A stretch of DNA of 64,000 bases from Bifidobacterium apousia (GCF_007559275.1 NZ_VMHK01000003.1:62001-126000), one strand, 5' to 3'; positions 39,345 through 50,452 are shown, counted from the first letter of the stretch. Made by a program: numbers and translations. Notes: generated by a model from the letters alone, not told the origin.

Positions 39345-39824
39345 TTACCACTCCTTGTCGGCACGTTGGTTGTCCAGGGCCGACTGCAGCAGCACAACAG
39401 CGGACTGCTGATCGACCACAGGACGATGTCTTCGCCCGTCCACGCGGGCATCGTATAGCTGACGATGGGCGCTGACGGTCGTCAGTCGTTCGTCTCGCAA
39501 TACTACACTGGGCAGTTGCTCAGGGGCAACGCCAGAATCTTGTGCAGCCTCCTGCAGGCGACCGGTCAGGGCACGCACCCAACGGGCTGCCTTTTTGGCG
39601 CTGCGACCAGCCTGACCGCTCAGAAGCAGAGGGTATCCGACTACGACCCTGGACACGCTTTTGTCCAGGATCAGGTCTTCCACCTGGTCCAGGGCCTGGA
39701 AGTAGTCGCCCTGAACCCTGATGTTGCCAGCGGGAAAGGCCAGGGTCAGCTCCGGGTCCGACAGGGCCAGGCCCACCCTGGCTTCCCCAAGATCCACCCC
39801 CAGCCATACGGCTGTATGTGATCG
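39345..39824 (-). CDS. ruvX: Putative pre-16S rRNA nuclease (YqgF/RuvX)
   Basis: RNase H-fold protein of about 159 residues. GVDLGEARVGLALSD holds the first catalytic Asp (near residue 11), VVGYPLLLSGQAG the central motif, and LRDERLTTVSA the Glu region. The C-terminal Asp-containing VDQQSAVVLLQSALD is present. GTG at 39824 is preferred because the family starts about ten residues before the first Asp; GTG at 39857 would overlap the alaS end. Confidence 0.9.
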   Translation of the reverse strand, partial: RSHTAVWLGVDLGEARVGLALSDPELTLAFPAGNIRVQGDYFQALDQVEDLILDKSVSRVVVGYPLLLSGQAGRSAKKAARWVRALTGRLQEAAQDSGVAPEQLPSVVLRDERLTTVSAHRQLYDARVDGRRHRPVVDQQSAVVLLQSALDNQRADKEW

Positions 39825-39834
39825 CACGGGAAGC

Positions 39835-42516
<2,682 letters not shown>

Positions 42517-42582
42517 GCTGCTTCTGCTCCTTCAGACCCGATGAACGCCGAGGGGATAACGGGTCGTCCAAATGACTCGGTT

Positions 42583-42617
42583 GTCCGGGGTGCGAACAGG
42601 TCGCCCGCACTCCGGAC
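42583..42617 (-). promoter_or_regulatory. Stable hairpin in the alaS leader
   Basis: GTCCGG/CCGGAC plus GTGCG/CGCAC arms separated by one A-C mismatch form a stem of about 11 pairs with an 11-nt loop, lying 67 nt before the alaS start and just downstream of the candidate promoter. No T-box consensus or T run was found. Confidence 0.5.
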
Positions 42618-42635
42618 TCTTAGCTGAATATGGTG

Positions 42636-42664
42636 ATTTTACACCGGCCAGGCGCATCTGTCCT
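42636..42664 (-). promoter_or_regulatory. Candidate internal promoter of alaS
   Basis: On the minus strand AGGACA (42664-42659), a 17-nt spacer, and TAAAAT (42641-42636). It sits between the upstream small ORF stop and alaS. Confidence 0.5.
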
Positions 42665-42682
42665 GGCCTGTCCGCCCCAGGC

Positions 42683-42922
42683 TCAGCCCTGGAAACGGTC
42701 CAGATAGCGGCGGTCCAGCTCGTCCTGCCGCTGGTGCATGGTCTGGGTGAACTGACGCACCAGGCCGGACAGGGTCCGTGAGGCCACCTGGTCCTGGTCC
42801 TCGCCCAGCACGAATTCCCTTGCACGCTTAGGGGTATTGGCCCTGACATAGGCCTCGGCCTTGGTCACCAGGACCACGCCTGCCGTGACGCCCAGCCCCA
42901 TCCAGAAGATCCGTTTGAACAT
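42683..42922 (-). CDS. Small membrane-associated protein upstream of alaS
   Basis: 79 residues: one N-terminal hydrophobic helix (about residues 5-22) with a KAEAYV continuation, then a charged helical tail. No domain is recognised with certainty; small proteins of this shape accompany alaS in many actinobacteria. Its ATG shares one base with the stop of the DUF948 gene, and GGGGAGG is upstream, so the two are translationally coupled. Confidence 0.75.
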   Translation of the reverse strand: MFKRIFWMGLGVTAGVVLVTKAEAYVRANTPKRAREFVLGEDQDQVASRTLSGLVRQFTQTMHQRQDELDRRYLDRFQG

Positions 42923-43368
42923 CAGCGGGTCCTCCCCTCGTTCCCTTGGCCGTCATTGGCCTTTTGTGCGGTGGTATTTGGTGCGGTGGAGGGCTTGGAT
43001 TCGGCGCTGTTGCGGCCGCCAGAAAGGAATGACGAGATCGTCTTGCGCAGGGCATAGAGGAAGGCTGCCACTTTGATGACCGGCTTGCCCAGCATGGATC
43101 CGTACAGGTCGGTCAGGGCGCCGACGTTGCCTGCCGTGGTCGAGGCCGCTGCGGAGATGCGATTGACGTCGGTCAGGGTCTGGTTGAGCTGGGTGACCGT
43201 GCTGGTGGACTCATCCAGGGTGGGCACGACATGGTCGCCCGCCTGCTTGATGGTCTGCGCCAGCTGGTCGAAGAGCTTCCCCAGACGAATCAGGGGATAG
43301 ATCAGAAACCCCGCCAGGATAGCGAAGGCAATGGCCGCTATCAGGCCGGCAATCTGTCCTACGTCCAT
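42922..43368 (-). CDS. DUF948-family membrane protein
   Basis: 148 residues. One N-terminal helix (about residues 5-27, AGLIAAIAFAILAGFLIYPL), then an amphipathic coiled-coil-like stretch (about 35-95) typical of DUF948, and a Ser/Asn/Thr-rich hydrophilic tail. Function of the family is unknown. ATG at 43368 with GAGAGGT upstream. Forms a unit with the 79-residue protein ahead of alaS. Confidence 0.82.
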   Translation of the reverse strand: MDVGQIAGLIAAIAFAILAGFLIYPLIRLGKLFDQLAQTIKQAGDHVVPTLDESTSTVTQLNQTLTDVNRISAAASTTAGNVGALTDLYGSMLGKPVIKVAAFLYALRKTISSFLSGGRNSAESKPSTAPNTTAQKANDGQGNEGRTR

Positions 43369-43461
43369 CTGCTACCTCTCTTCCATAGGTACGATACTGG
43401 GGACAAGGCTAGCACGCGCCATCTATCAGCCCAAGGCCATGACCGGCCGGTTGAAGCCGGT

Positions 43462-44130
43462 TCAGCGGTTGAAGGACTGAACCTGCAGGGCACGCTCAAA
43501 GGGGGCCTCCGTATCGAAATCGAATATGGTGACGCTGCCGTTGCTCGGGCGGCTGCTGGTGTCATAACGCCCGCCGCCGAATCGGTTGACCAGACTGAGC
43601 AGGGTGTTGCCGTGCGAGATCAGCAGGACACGGTCGCCATCTTGCAGATGCGGGTCGGCGGCAATCAGTGCGAATCCGCCGGCAATGCGCGTCCAGTACT
43701 CGCTGTCGGACTCCGCATCACCGAAGGGATCGGCCTCCTTGAGGAAATCCCTGGTAGCCGCAAGGCCGAACTGATCCACAATCTGCTGGTAGGTGCCCGC
43801 CCCATAAGGCGCGCCTGCAGCCCACCAGGCCATAGCCATGTCCTGCCCCTCGAAGTAGCCGTAGAACTGCTCGCGGAAGTGGCTGTCGCTGACCGGCTCA
43901 GGCTTCTTCTCCGACTGGTTCTGGGCCAGGATCCTGCGGACTGTCTCCTGGGCGCGGGTGGTGTCCGAGCAGTAGGCGGCCGCAAAGCTCACCTTGCTCA
44001 ATTTTTGGCCCGCACGGTCGGCGTCCTCCAGCCCCGATGCAGTCAGCGGCGAGTTGGACCAGCCTTGAAGACGGTTGTAGCGGTTGAAATAAGTCTGCCC
44101 ATGGCGGACGGCATACAGATGGAGCAACAT
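43462..44130 (-). CDS. Histidine phosphatase family protein (phosphoglycerate mutase-like)
   Basis: About 222 residues. The RHG motif AVRHGQTYFNRYNRLQGWSNSPLT (in part) starts at residue 7, and the second catalytic His is in LLISHGNTL near residue 175. Inserts around WWAAGAPYGAGTYQQIVDQFG differ from glycolytic dPGM, so a broad-specificity phosphatase is more likely. The start is ATG at 44130; upstream codons run through the rpsD region and are spurious. A GATAAT box ends 6 nt before the ATG, suggesting a leaderless mRNA. Confidence 0.85.
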   Translation of the reverse strand: MLLHLYAVRHGQTYFNRYNRLQGWSNSPLTASGLEDADRAGQKLSKVSFAAAYCSDTTRAQETVRRILAQNQSEKKPEPVSDSHFREQFYGYFEGQDMAMAWWAAGAPYGAGTYQQIVDQFGLAATRDFLKEADPFGDAESDSEYWTRIAGGFALIAADPHLQDGDRVLLISHGNTLLSLVNRFGGGRYDTSSRPSNGSVTIFDFDTEAPFERALQVQSFNR

Positions 44131-44136
44131 GCTCCC

Positions 44137-44142
44137 ATTATC
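44137..44142 (-). promoter_or_regulatory. Extended -10 box immediately before the histidine phosphatase
   Basis: GTGGGATAAT on the minus strand (TGn plus GATAAT). Only 6 nt separate it from the ATG, so transcription should begin at or next to the start codon. Confidence 0.45.
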
Positions 44143-44184
44143 CCACCCACAATCCGGCAGGGGTGGCAGATCCTGGCATGCAAA

Positions 44185-44207
44185 GGGCCCCGGACGAACC
44201 GGGGCCC
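44185..44207 (-). terminator. rpsD terminator hairpin
   Basis: Perfect 9-bp arms GGGCCCCGG and CCGGGGCCC with a 5-nt loop, 15 nt after the rpsD stop; on the minus strand it is followed by a short TTT. Confidence 0.75.
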
Positions 44208-44222
44208 CAAAGTCGCAGGCGG

Positions 44223-44849
44223 TCAGCGAGCGTAGAACTCGACCACGTACTGGATGTTGATCTGAACCGGGATCTCCTCCGGCTCGGGCTTGCGGACCAG
44301 GCTGGCCTTCAGGGAGGCCAGGTCCACGTCCAGGTAGCCGGGGACTGCGGGCAGCACATCCCGGTGAACGCCTTCGGCGGCGATCTGGAAGGGTACCATG
44401 GTCTGGCTCTTGGGCTTGACCTGGATGGTCTGGCCGGGCTTGACCCTGTAGGAGGGGCGGTCCACGATGTTGCCGTCGACCAGGATGTGGCGGTGAACCA
44501 CGTACTGGCGGGCCTGGGCGGTGGTGCGGGCGATGCCGGCGCGCAGGACCAGGTTGTCCAGGCGGCACTCCAGTTCGCGAAGCATGGCGGCACCGGTCTG
44601 GCCGGACTCATGGGTGCCCCGCTCGTAGGCGGCACGCAGCTGCTTCTCGGAAACGCCGTACTGGGCGCGCAGCCTCTGCTTCTCGCGCAGACGGACGGCG
44701 TAGTCGGACTCGGTGCGACGACGGCTGCGGCCGTGCTCGCCGGGGCCATAGGGGCGCTTCTCGAACAGGCGCTGGGCCTTGGGGGTCAGGGCGATGCCCA
44801 GAGCGCGGGACAGGCGGACCTGGCGACGCGCACGCTGAATGTTAGTCAT
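44223..44849 (-). CDS. rpsD: 30S ribosomal protein S4
   Basis: A 208-residue primary 16S rRNA-binding protein. The N-terminal part has the RLSRALGI/EKRPYGPGEHGRSRR pattern; the S4 RNA-binding domain (about residues 97-160) includes ECRLDNLVLRAGIA and YVVHRHILVDGNIVDRPSY. It stands alone, away from the large ribosomal operons, as in other actinobacteria. S4 represses its own mRNA in several bacteria; the roughly 200-nt upstream region could hold such a site. Confidence 0.97.
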   Translation of the reverse strand: MTNIQRARRQVRLSRALGIALTPKAQRLFEKRPYGPGEHGRSRRRTESDYAVRLREKQRLRAQYGVSEKQLRAAYERGTHESGQTGAAMLRELECRLDNLVLRAGIARTTAQARQYVVHRHILVDGNIVDRPSYRVKPGQTIQVKPKSQTMVPFQIAAEGVHRDVLPAVPGYLDVDLASLKASLVRKPEPEEIPVQINIQYVVEFYAR

Positions 44850-45168
44850 TGATGCAATCCTTACTTGCTTCTGTCGTTATCTGAACGAAGACGGCCGGAA
44901 CCGTCGAGTCAGGCCTCTCCAATGCTTCACCGTGCCAAGCACGAACGACCTTGCGGCCGCCGACCCATTGATGGGCTGAGACTCCAGATAGATCCGCGCA
45001 CAAATACGCAAACCAAGTGTTTATTAAACCACATGAGCCAGACCTGGGAGCACATGTATGTTATGGTATATTCATACCAACGGTCGGTATGATATTGATC
45101 CAAGGCATGCAGACTCCCCCCAACCGATCAACAACGACCCATCTCAGCGATCTGAAAGGAAGACAACC
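44850..45168. other. Divergent rpsD/tetR intergenic region
   Basis: 319 bp without a gene. The left part is the rpsD leader, with AAGGA before its ATG and no clear promoter hexamers. An imperfect dyad, GTGTTTAT-TAAACCAC, lies at about 45017-45032. The right part carries the TetR operator (45072-45092) over a TATATT box (45067-45072), and AAAGGAAG before tetR. Confidence 0.6.
45072..45092. promoter_or_regulatory. TetR-type operator TCATACC-N7-GGTATGA
   Basis: A perfect 7-nt inverted repeat around AACGGTC, in the style of the ATACCGNNCGGTAT operators of efflux repressors, overlapping a TATATT -10-like box and lying 77 nt before tetR. Binding would block the tetR-MFS transcript (autorepression). 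Confidence 0.75.
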
Positions 45169-45831
45169 ATGGCCCGCAACGCACATCCAGAGCTGACACA
45201 GGAGAGAATCGTCGAAGCCGCCACCGAACTCTTCACCAGCCAGGGCTACGACAAAACCAGCATGCAGGACATTATCAATGCAACCGGCGGCTTGAGCAAG
45301 GGGGCCGTCTACCACCATTTCCGATCCAAGGAAGACCTCTTCGACGCTGTGGCCGACAGGTTGATGAACACCATGAGCGAGGAGACCAGCAAGACCAATG
45401 CCGGGTCGAAGCAAGGCACGGCATTGGAACAGCTGCAGTCGCTCTTCTTTCCTGAGCGAGCGCGCAAGAGACTGAAGGCCGCGGACCTGATGTTCCGTAA
45501 ATTCAACCCAAAGGCCAATCCCAAGATGATCGGCATGGAATTTACCGCCTTGGTGGATGAGCGGAACGACTTTGTCAACCTGATCAAAGAGGGCAATCAG
45601 GACGGCTCAATGCATGTAGAGCATATAGAACAAACCGCGGAGATTTTCCGGTTGCTGGCCAACATGTGGCTGCTGCCCTTCTTTCGCCGGGGAACACAGG
45701 CTGGGCTGCGCACCAGAGCAGCTTGCTTTTTCTCAATCATGCAAGGCTTGGGCATCCCCCTGGAGGACCAGGGATTCTCCGACCTGCTCGCATCCTTCGG
45801 CACCGACGCCCAAGGCGAAGCCGGGATATGA
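45169..45831 (+). CDS. TetR/AcrR-family transcriptional regulator
   Basis: A 220-residue repressor. The N-terminal HTH lies at residues about 10-58 (ERIVEAATELF; TSMQDIINATGGLSKGAVYHHF in part). The C-terminal ligand domain is divergent. Start chosen is ATG at 45169 (MARNAHPEL) with AAAGGAAG upstream; the long open frame before it covers the operator. It is coupled to the MFS gene by a 4-nt ATGA overlap, so it likely senses the pump's substrate. Confidence 0.92.
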   Translation: MARNAHPELTQERIVEAATELFTSQGYDKTSMQDIINATGGLSKGAVYHHFRSKEDLFDAVADRLMNTMSEETSKTNAGSKQGTALEQLQSLFFPERARKRLKAADLMFRKFNPKANPKMIGMEFTALVDERNDFVNLIKEGNQDGSMHVEHIEQTAEIFRLLANMWLLPFFRRGTQAGLRTRAACFFSIMQGLGIPLEDQGFSDLLASFGTDAQGEAGI

Positions 45832-47087
45832 GCTCGCCCGATCAGGCCCAAACCTCAAGCAAAGGACTGCTGACACCGCCATTCATTGCTCTTCTGACGA
45901 CTGAGATTCTCTCAAGCCTAGGGCAGACATGCTTGGTCTTCGCCCTTCCGCTTCATTTGCTGAACATTTCAGGATCAGCATCCCTCTATGGCATGGCCTC
46001 CGCTATGGCCGTCCTTCCATCCATACTCCTGACGCCTCTGGGCGGAGCTCTGGCCGACCGGCTGCACAAGCAGTCCACCATGGCAGTGCTGGACATTCTG
46101 TCAGCGTTGACTGCCTTCTTATATATCCTGATCAGTCACAAGATCGACCCGGTTTTTTTGAATGTGACCTGCATGATGCTGGTGAATGCCTACAGGGCCT
46201 GTTACAGCCCAACGGTGCAAGCAGCCCTCCACTGCCTGGTAGACAGCAAAGACCTGACCCGCGCATCGGCCCTGGTTTCCCAGGCGATCTCCCTGGTGGG
46301 AATGATCGGACCGGTATTGGCTGGCATGGTCATGGGATTCTTCGGAATCATGCAGGTAGTCGGGGTTTCCGCCCTGGCCTGCCTTCTGTCGGCTGCCTGG
46401 ATCAGGATCGCCGTCAGAATTCCCGAACCAGCACAAAGCCACTTCCAAGGCCCAAAAGCACGGGTGAGCCGTCTGGTCGCTGACACGAAAGAGGCTGCAC
46501 AATTTCTGGTCAGGCATGGCAACCTCAAAGTAGTCATAGGACTCAGTCTGGCGGCCAACTTGATATTTGCCTCCTACGTCAACGTGGCCCTGCCCTATAT
46601 GGTCACTCGCACGCTGGGCCTGAGCAATGCCATGCAGGGGCTGGCCGAAGGAATACTTGCCTGCGGAAGCCTGCTTGGAGCCATTCTGGTAACCATCCGT
46701 CCAGCCTGGTTCCATCTGCGACGGATACCCATGTTGCTCTCGGGCAGCGCCCTGGTTCTCCTTCCCATTGCAGCAGAACTGCTCATGCATTTGCCTACAC
46801 ATGTCCTCTTCGCACTGGTAACCGGGTGCATGGCTCTGGCTGCGGGAATGGTGCAGACGGTCAACATCACTTCCCTGTCCTATGAACAGATTCACACCCC
46901 CGCAAGGCTGATAGGCAAGGTAATAGGACTGACCAACAGCTTGTGCATGTGCGCGATCCCGCTGAGACAGGCCGCCTTCGGCCCGCTGATCGACCACAGC
47001 CCTATGACCCTGATCATCACTGGGGTGGTCATGGTGACACTGCTGACATGTCTAATCGCCAGGCTGGCCATGAAACCGGACGAATAG
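45828..47087 (+). CDS. MFS efflux transporter (DHA3-like)
   Basis: A 419-residue protein with about twelve hydrophobic segments and the loop motif GGALADRLHKQ near residue 65. The layout resembles the MefA/DHA3 branch that exports macrolides or other drugs. Start ATG overlaps the tetR stop (ATGA). Some codon use is more AT-rich than the neighbouring housekeeping genes. Substrate unknown. Confidence 0.88.
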   Translation: MSSPDQAQTSSKGLLTPPFIALLTTEILSSLGQTCLVFALPLHLLNISGSASLYGMASAMAVLPSILLTPLGGALADRLHKQSTMAVLDILSALTAFLYILISHKIDPVFLNVTCMMLVNAYRACYSPTVQAALHCLVDSKDLTRASALVSQAISLVGMIGPVLAGMVMGFFGIMQVVGVSALACLLSAAWIRIAVRIPEPAQSHFQGPKARVSRLVADTKEAAQFLVRHGNLKVVIGLSLAANLIFASYVNVALPYMVTRTLGLSNAMQGLAEGILACGSLLGAILVTIRPAWFHLRRIPMLLSGSALVLLPIAAELLMHLPTHVLFALVTGCMALAAGMVQTVNITSLSYEQIHTPARLIGKVIGLTNSLCMCAIPLRQAAFGPLIDHSPMTLIITGVVMVTLLTCLIARLAMKPDE

Positions 47088-47200
47088 TCAGCGAGGCGAA
47101 GGCCTTTTGAATGCCGCGCCGGCGCTTTTTCGTCATTGATGACCAAGGATCCGTCACTTAGCGACGTAGACACAAAAGTATCTCAATAAGGCTGATGGCC

Positions 47201-47773
47201 TTAATTTGCTGAGGGCACTTTATTGCATATCTTCTGAGTGAAGGCCTTGCGGCGTTCAGGTGTATCAACCTTCGAGTCGATGCGGCCCAGAATGCTGGCC
47301 CCTGTGAATTTGATACCGCAGAATTTCAGGATGGAGTACTTCCATCGGGTCACGGTGGAGCCATACATCTTGGAGACGAAGGCCGGCCCATGGCTGCTGC
47401 TGATAATTTGCGCGGTCTTGCCTTTAAGCAGCCCCTCCGATTTAAGGCTGCTCTCATATCGGTAGGCGAATTGGGGCGTGAGTACCCTATCCAGCCAGCC
47501 CTTGAGGATGGCCGGTTCGCCCGCCCACCAAATGGGGAAGACGAAGACCAGATGATCGGTTCGTGCAACCATGTTTTGATAACGCTTAGGCGCTGATTCG
47601 TCCTCCATGTGCTTGGCATAGCCGTAGCGAAGCACTGGGTCAAAGTCTTCCTGGCTAAGGTCGATCATTTCGACCGTGTGGCCCTTACGCCGGGCAGCTT
47701 GTGCATAAGCCTGGGCGTTGGTATGGCTAAAACTACCTCCATAGGGTGATCCTTGAATAACGAGTATGTTCAT
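47201..47773 (-). CDS. NAD(P)H quinone oxidoreductase-like flavoprotein
   Basis: A 190-residue flavodoxin-fold protein of the NQO/MdaB family. It shows ILVIQGSPYGGSFSHTNAQA (in part) at the N-terminus for FMN/FAD phosphate binding, VFPIWWAGEPAILKGWLDRV (in part; near residue 77) and SSSHGPAFVSKMYG (near 127). It would reduce quinones by two electrons or remove reactive electrophiles. Lone gene. Its promoter holds a perfect palindrome, so it is probably repressor-controlled and inducible. Confidence 0.88.
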   Translation of the reverse strand: MNILVIQGSPYGGSFSHTNAQAYAQAARRKGHTVEMIDLSQEDFDPVLRYGYAKHMEDESAPKRYQNMVARTDHLVFVFPIWWAGEPAILKGWLDRVLTPQFAYRYESSLKSEGLLKGKTAQIISSSHGPAFVSKMYGSTVTRWKYSILKFCGIKFTGASILGRIDSKVDTPERRKAFTQKICNKVPSAN

Positions 47774-47829
47774 ATCATTTACTTCTTCAGTTGTGCTGCA
47801 TTTGGTTTGGCTCTATTATCCAAAATTAT

Positions 47830-47857
47830 TTTATATTCGGTAGATTACCGAAAGCAA
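47830..47857 (-). promoter_or_regulatory. Promoter with palindromic operator filling the -35/-10 spacer
   Basis: On the minus strand TTGCTT (47857-47852), a 16-nt spacer and TATAAA (47835-47830). The perfect dyad TTCGGTA-N3-TACCGAA spans 47836-47852, almost exactly the spacer. It lies about 57 nt upstream of the quinone oxidoreductase start. Confidence 0.65.
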
Positions 47858-47893
47858 AACCGTTGACAGAAAGATGATATGAATGCGGAAAAA

Positions 47894-49231
47894 CTACCCG
47901 ATCATACTGGGGTCGGAGCTGACAGGAGCGACCAGGGTGGCCCGGGTGCGTGTCAGGCGTGAGACCATAAGGCCGACACAGGCATAAGCCAGCGCGAACA
48001 AGGCAACCACGGTCAGCGGAAGGCCCCAGGAGGCCAAGCCTGCTGCGCTCGAATCCATGATTGATTGGACTGCAGTGTTGTACCACCAGCCCGGCGTCAG
48101 TTTGCCGATCGTCTGCATGACCGGAGGCAGGGGGCCGCCGGAACTTGACCCTGAGGTGAACATAACCACCAGGCCGAAGGTGACCCCGACGGAGTTTATG
48201 AGCGAAGAAGAAGGATTGAACTGAGCAAGCATGAATCCAAAGGATGCCGCCGATACAGCGAATACCAGCATGGCGAAAAAGCTCAGCAGCACCCTCCCCC
48301 AGCCAAGCGAAGCCAAGGACACCCCCGATGCCGCCATGCTGAAGGCAACGAGTGCCACATAGTATGTCCAGGAGATGCCTGCCAGAATGAGGGCTGCCAT
48401 GAGCTCCTGTCCATTCAGGCTGCTTGACCGCTCTGGAGAGGCAAGCAGGCGTCGATGTCGGTCGGGAGAACTGAAGGCTCCGAAGAGCGTGGCAACGCAG
48501 ACCGTCAGCGCTGTCATCAAGGGAAAAGCGGCCAGGCCGACTGTCGTAGCGAAGCCTTTCAACAAAGCTCCATGGTTATCAGTCTTGGGGCTGGCATGGA
48601 TGCCCACATGCGGCTGGTTGCCGGCATAATGTGCCACTGCATAGGCAGCCGCATCCTTGACCGCCGCAGATGAATGCAGCTCCATCGAACCTTTTTGGCC
48701 TAGACCCGTAAGCAAGGCAGTACGAAGAGCATCAAAATAACTGTCCACCTGCAATTGTGCCAGACTGCCGCGGCTGGAATTATAGGAGGCAGCCGTTTCA
48801 ACTTTAGGAAAACTCGGTGTCTTACCGCCGCTGTGAGCTTGGGCAGCAGTGTCGTCAAGCGCATCAAGGAACCGGTTGCCATATCCGGCTGGGATGATAA
48901 CGGTCAAATCGCTTTTACCGGATACATTGGCGTCCTGCAGGGCTTGAGGCTCATCTTTGACTGTCACCAATTGGGCCGACTTGCCCAGATACTGCTTCAG
49001 ACCCTGGCCCATCGCGCAACCAGCCTGGTTATCGCAGTCCCGGTTGATGACGACTATTTTCGCCTGCGCAGGTTCGAAGCGACCAACCGAGCTTGAGGTA
49101 TTGGCACGTACCGCGGCCTGCATGTTCGTGGAACCGATGACAATCATGATCAGGCTCATGCCCACCAAATACAGGAGGAGGTAGAACTTATGCGCCCAGA
49201 TGACGCGCAGTGCTGTTTTACAAGTATTCAT
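47894..49231 (-). CDS. ABC-2-type exporter permease (second of pair)
   Basis: A 445-residue membrane protein. One N-terminal helix (about residues 14-34) is followed by a large extracytoplasmic domain (about 40-225) and five or six C-terminal helices (from about 228), the ABC2_membrane_3 layout. It contains CDNQAGC, a possible disulfide pair in the external domain. Start overlaps the upstream permease by 14 nt. Works with the adjacent permease and ATPase. Confidence 0.86.
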   Translation of the reverse strand: MNTCKTALRVIWAHKFYLLLYLVGMSLIMIVIGSTNMQAAVRANTSSSVGRFEPAQAKIVVINRDCDNQAGCAMGQGLKQYLGKSAQLVTVKDEPQALQDANVSGKSDLTVIIPAGYGNRFLDALDDTAAQAHSGGKTPSFPKVETAASYNSSRGSLAQLQVDSYFDALRTALLTGLGQKGSMELHSSAAVKDAAAYAVAHYAGNQPHVGIHASPKTDNHGALLKGFATTVGLAAFPLMTALTVCVATLFGAFSSPDRHRRLLASPERSSSLNGQELMAALILAGISWTYYVALVAFSMAASGVSLASLGWGRVLLSFFAMLVFAVSAASFGFMLAQFNPSSSLINSVGVTFGLVVMFTSGSSSGGPLPPVMQTIGKLTPGWWYNTAVQSIMDSSAAGLASWGLPLTVVALFALAYACVGLMVSRLTRTRATLVAPVSSDPSMIG

Positions 49232-50411
49232 ACCGTTGTTTCCTTAGGAGCAGACCACAGATGGCCAGGAAGATGGCAGCCATAGTGACCAGAATGCCGC
49301 AGGTACGGGCGAAGGGTGCCAGGCTGTCGTAGTAGACGATGTCGTAAAAAAGGTTGGAGACTTGCTTGACCGGGTTGATCAGGTGAAGGATCGGAGCATG
49401 CTCCTGGATGGCGTTGTTCAGGTCCATGGCCAGGCTGCCGTAGAGGCCGATAAAGGCACTCAGGGTGCAGTCGATGCCTATGACCAGGCCAACCTTCGTC
49501 TCGGTGGGGAGTTTGGGAATCGCGCCCACCATAGAGCCGAAAGCAGTGGCCATAAAGGTGCCTACGGCGATAGCTATGAGGGCTATCGGGTCACGACCAC
49601 CGGTTTGCACGCCGCAGACTGTGCGGACGAAGATGTAGGCAACCAGTAGGCTGACTGCGGAGAAGAGCCAGGAGGCCAGGAAGGCGCCCGCTGCCTGCCG
49701 CCACTTGGGGCTGGGAGAACTGGCTCGTCGGGCTCCCAAGGCTGAAAGGTTGGGCTGAGTCTTGGCTATCATCTCGGCAGCGGTGCTGGCACCGATGAGG
49801 CAGGCCATGGCGAGCACGGCGAAGAAGTAGGGCGCGGTCATAGAAGGGTGGATGTGCGTCAGGCGGATTTGCTTGGTGTAGGTCTGTCCGCCGGATTGCA
49901 GCAGAACTTGATTGCTTGGTGAGGCAATGGCTGCCCTTGCGAAGTTGGCTTGGTTGAAACTGCCCAACGAGGCGGACAGAATGGAGACCGCTATGCCTTC
50001 TGAGGCGGTTGCATCGGATTGGATGCTGGCGGCTTCGCGGTCGGACAGGACCATGTTGACCAGTCCGTCAGAGCTCGCGTACAGGTAACCAATATCCTTT
50101 CGGCTATCCAGACGCGTGTTCGCTTCGGCTTTGGTAGCTACTGTCGTCGGGATAAGCAGCTGAGTGTCATCGGACCCGGCCTTGGGCTTCTTTGATAGTG
50201 ATGAAACCAACTCATCAGTACCTGGGCTGGCTTTCCAGTTGGCGTCCGAAACTATGGCGAAATGCTGTGCCTCGGCAGTGTAACCGTCTTGCAGGTTGCT
50301 CATGATGCCCAGCATCAGAGCGGCCAGAATGACCGGGAAGGCCAGAACCCAGAAGAGGGAGGAGGTGTTGCGTATCGAGGTTTTGACGTTGATCAGAAAT
50401 GAGTTCCACAT
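49218..50411 (-). CDS. ABC-2-type exporter permease (first of pair)
   Basis: A 397-residue protein with the same plan: helix at about residues 18-38, extracytoplasmic domain to about 185, then six helices. The motif PSMTAPYFFAVLAMACLIGA begins the C-terminal bundle. AAGGAG precedes ATG at 50411. The two permeases are distant homologues of each other, implying a heterodimeric exporter. Confidence 0.87.
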   Translation of the reverse strand: MWNSFLINVKTSIRNTSSLFWVLAFPVILAALMLGIMSNLQDGYTAEAQHFAIVSDANWKASPGTDELVSSLSKKPKAGSDDTQLLIPTTVATKAEANTRLDSRKDIGYLYASSDGLVNMVLSDREAASIQSDATASEGIAVSILSASLGSFNQANFARAAIASPSNQVLLQSGGQTYTKQIRLTHIHPSMTAPYFFAVLAMACLIGASTAAEMIAKTQPNLSALGARRASSPSPKWRQAAGAFLASWLFSAVSLLVAYIFVRTVCGVQTGGRDPIALIAIAVGTFMATAFGSMVGAIPKLPTETKVGLVIGIDCTLSAFIGLYGSLAMDLNNAIQEHAPILHLINPVKQVSNLFYDIVYYDSLAPFARTCGILVTMAAIFLAICGLLLRKQRYEYL

Positions 50412-50452
50412 GGATAGGTGCTCCTTACGGCAATTGAGCCTGGGGACCGCGC

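Noticed and set aside
42517-42682. T-box riboswitch upstream of alaS
   Set aside because: The T-box sequence (GGGTGGNACCGCG type) and a terminator/antiterminator pair are absent.
43462-44568. Long N-terminal extension of the histidine phosphatase frame up to 44568
   Set aside because: The extra part lies antisense-frame inside rpsD and the rpsD terminator; the conserved protein starts at ATG 44130.
47088-47200. Intrinsic terminator after the TetR-MFS operon
   Set aside because: GCCG-CGC-CGGC followed by TTTTT has only a 4-bp stem; too weak to call.
48375-48629. Plus-strand ORFs over the ABC permease genes
   Set aside because: Antisense shadows; the minus frames show the expected membrane topology and operon overlaps.
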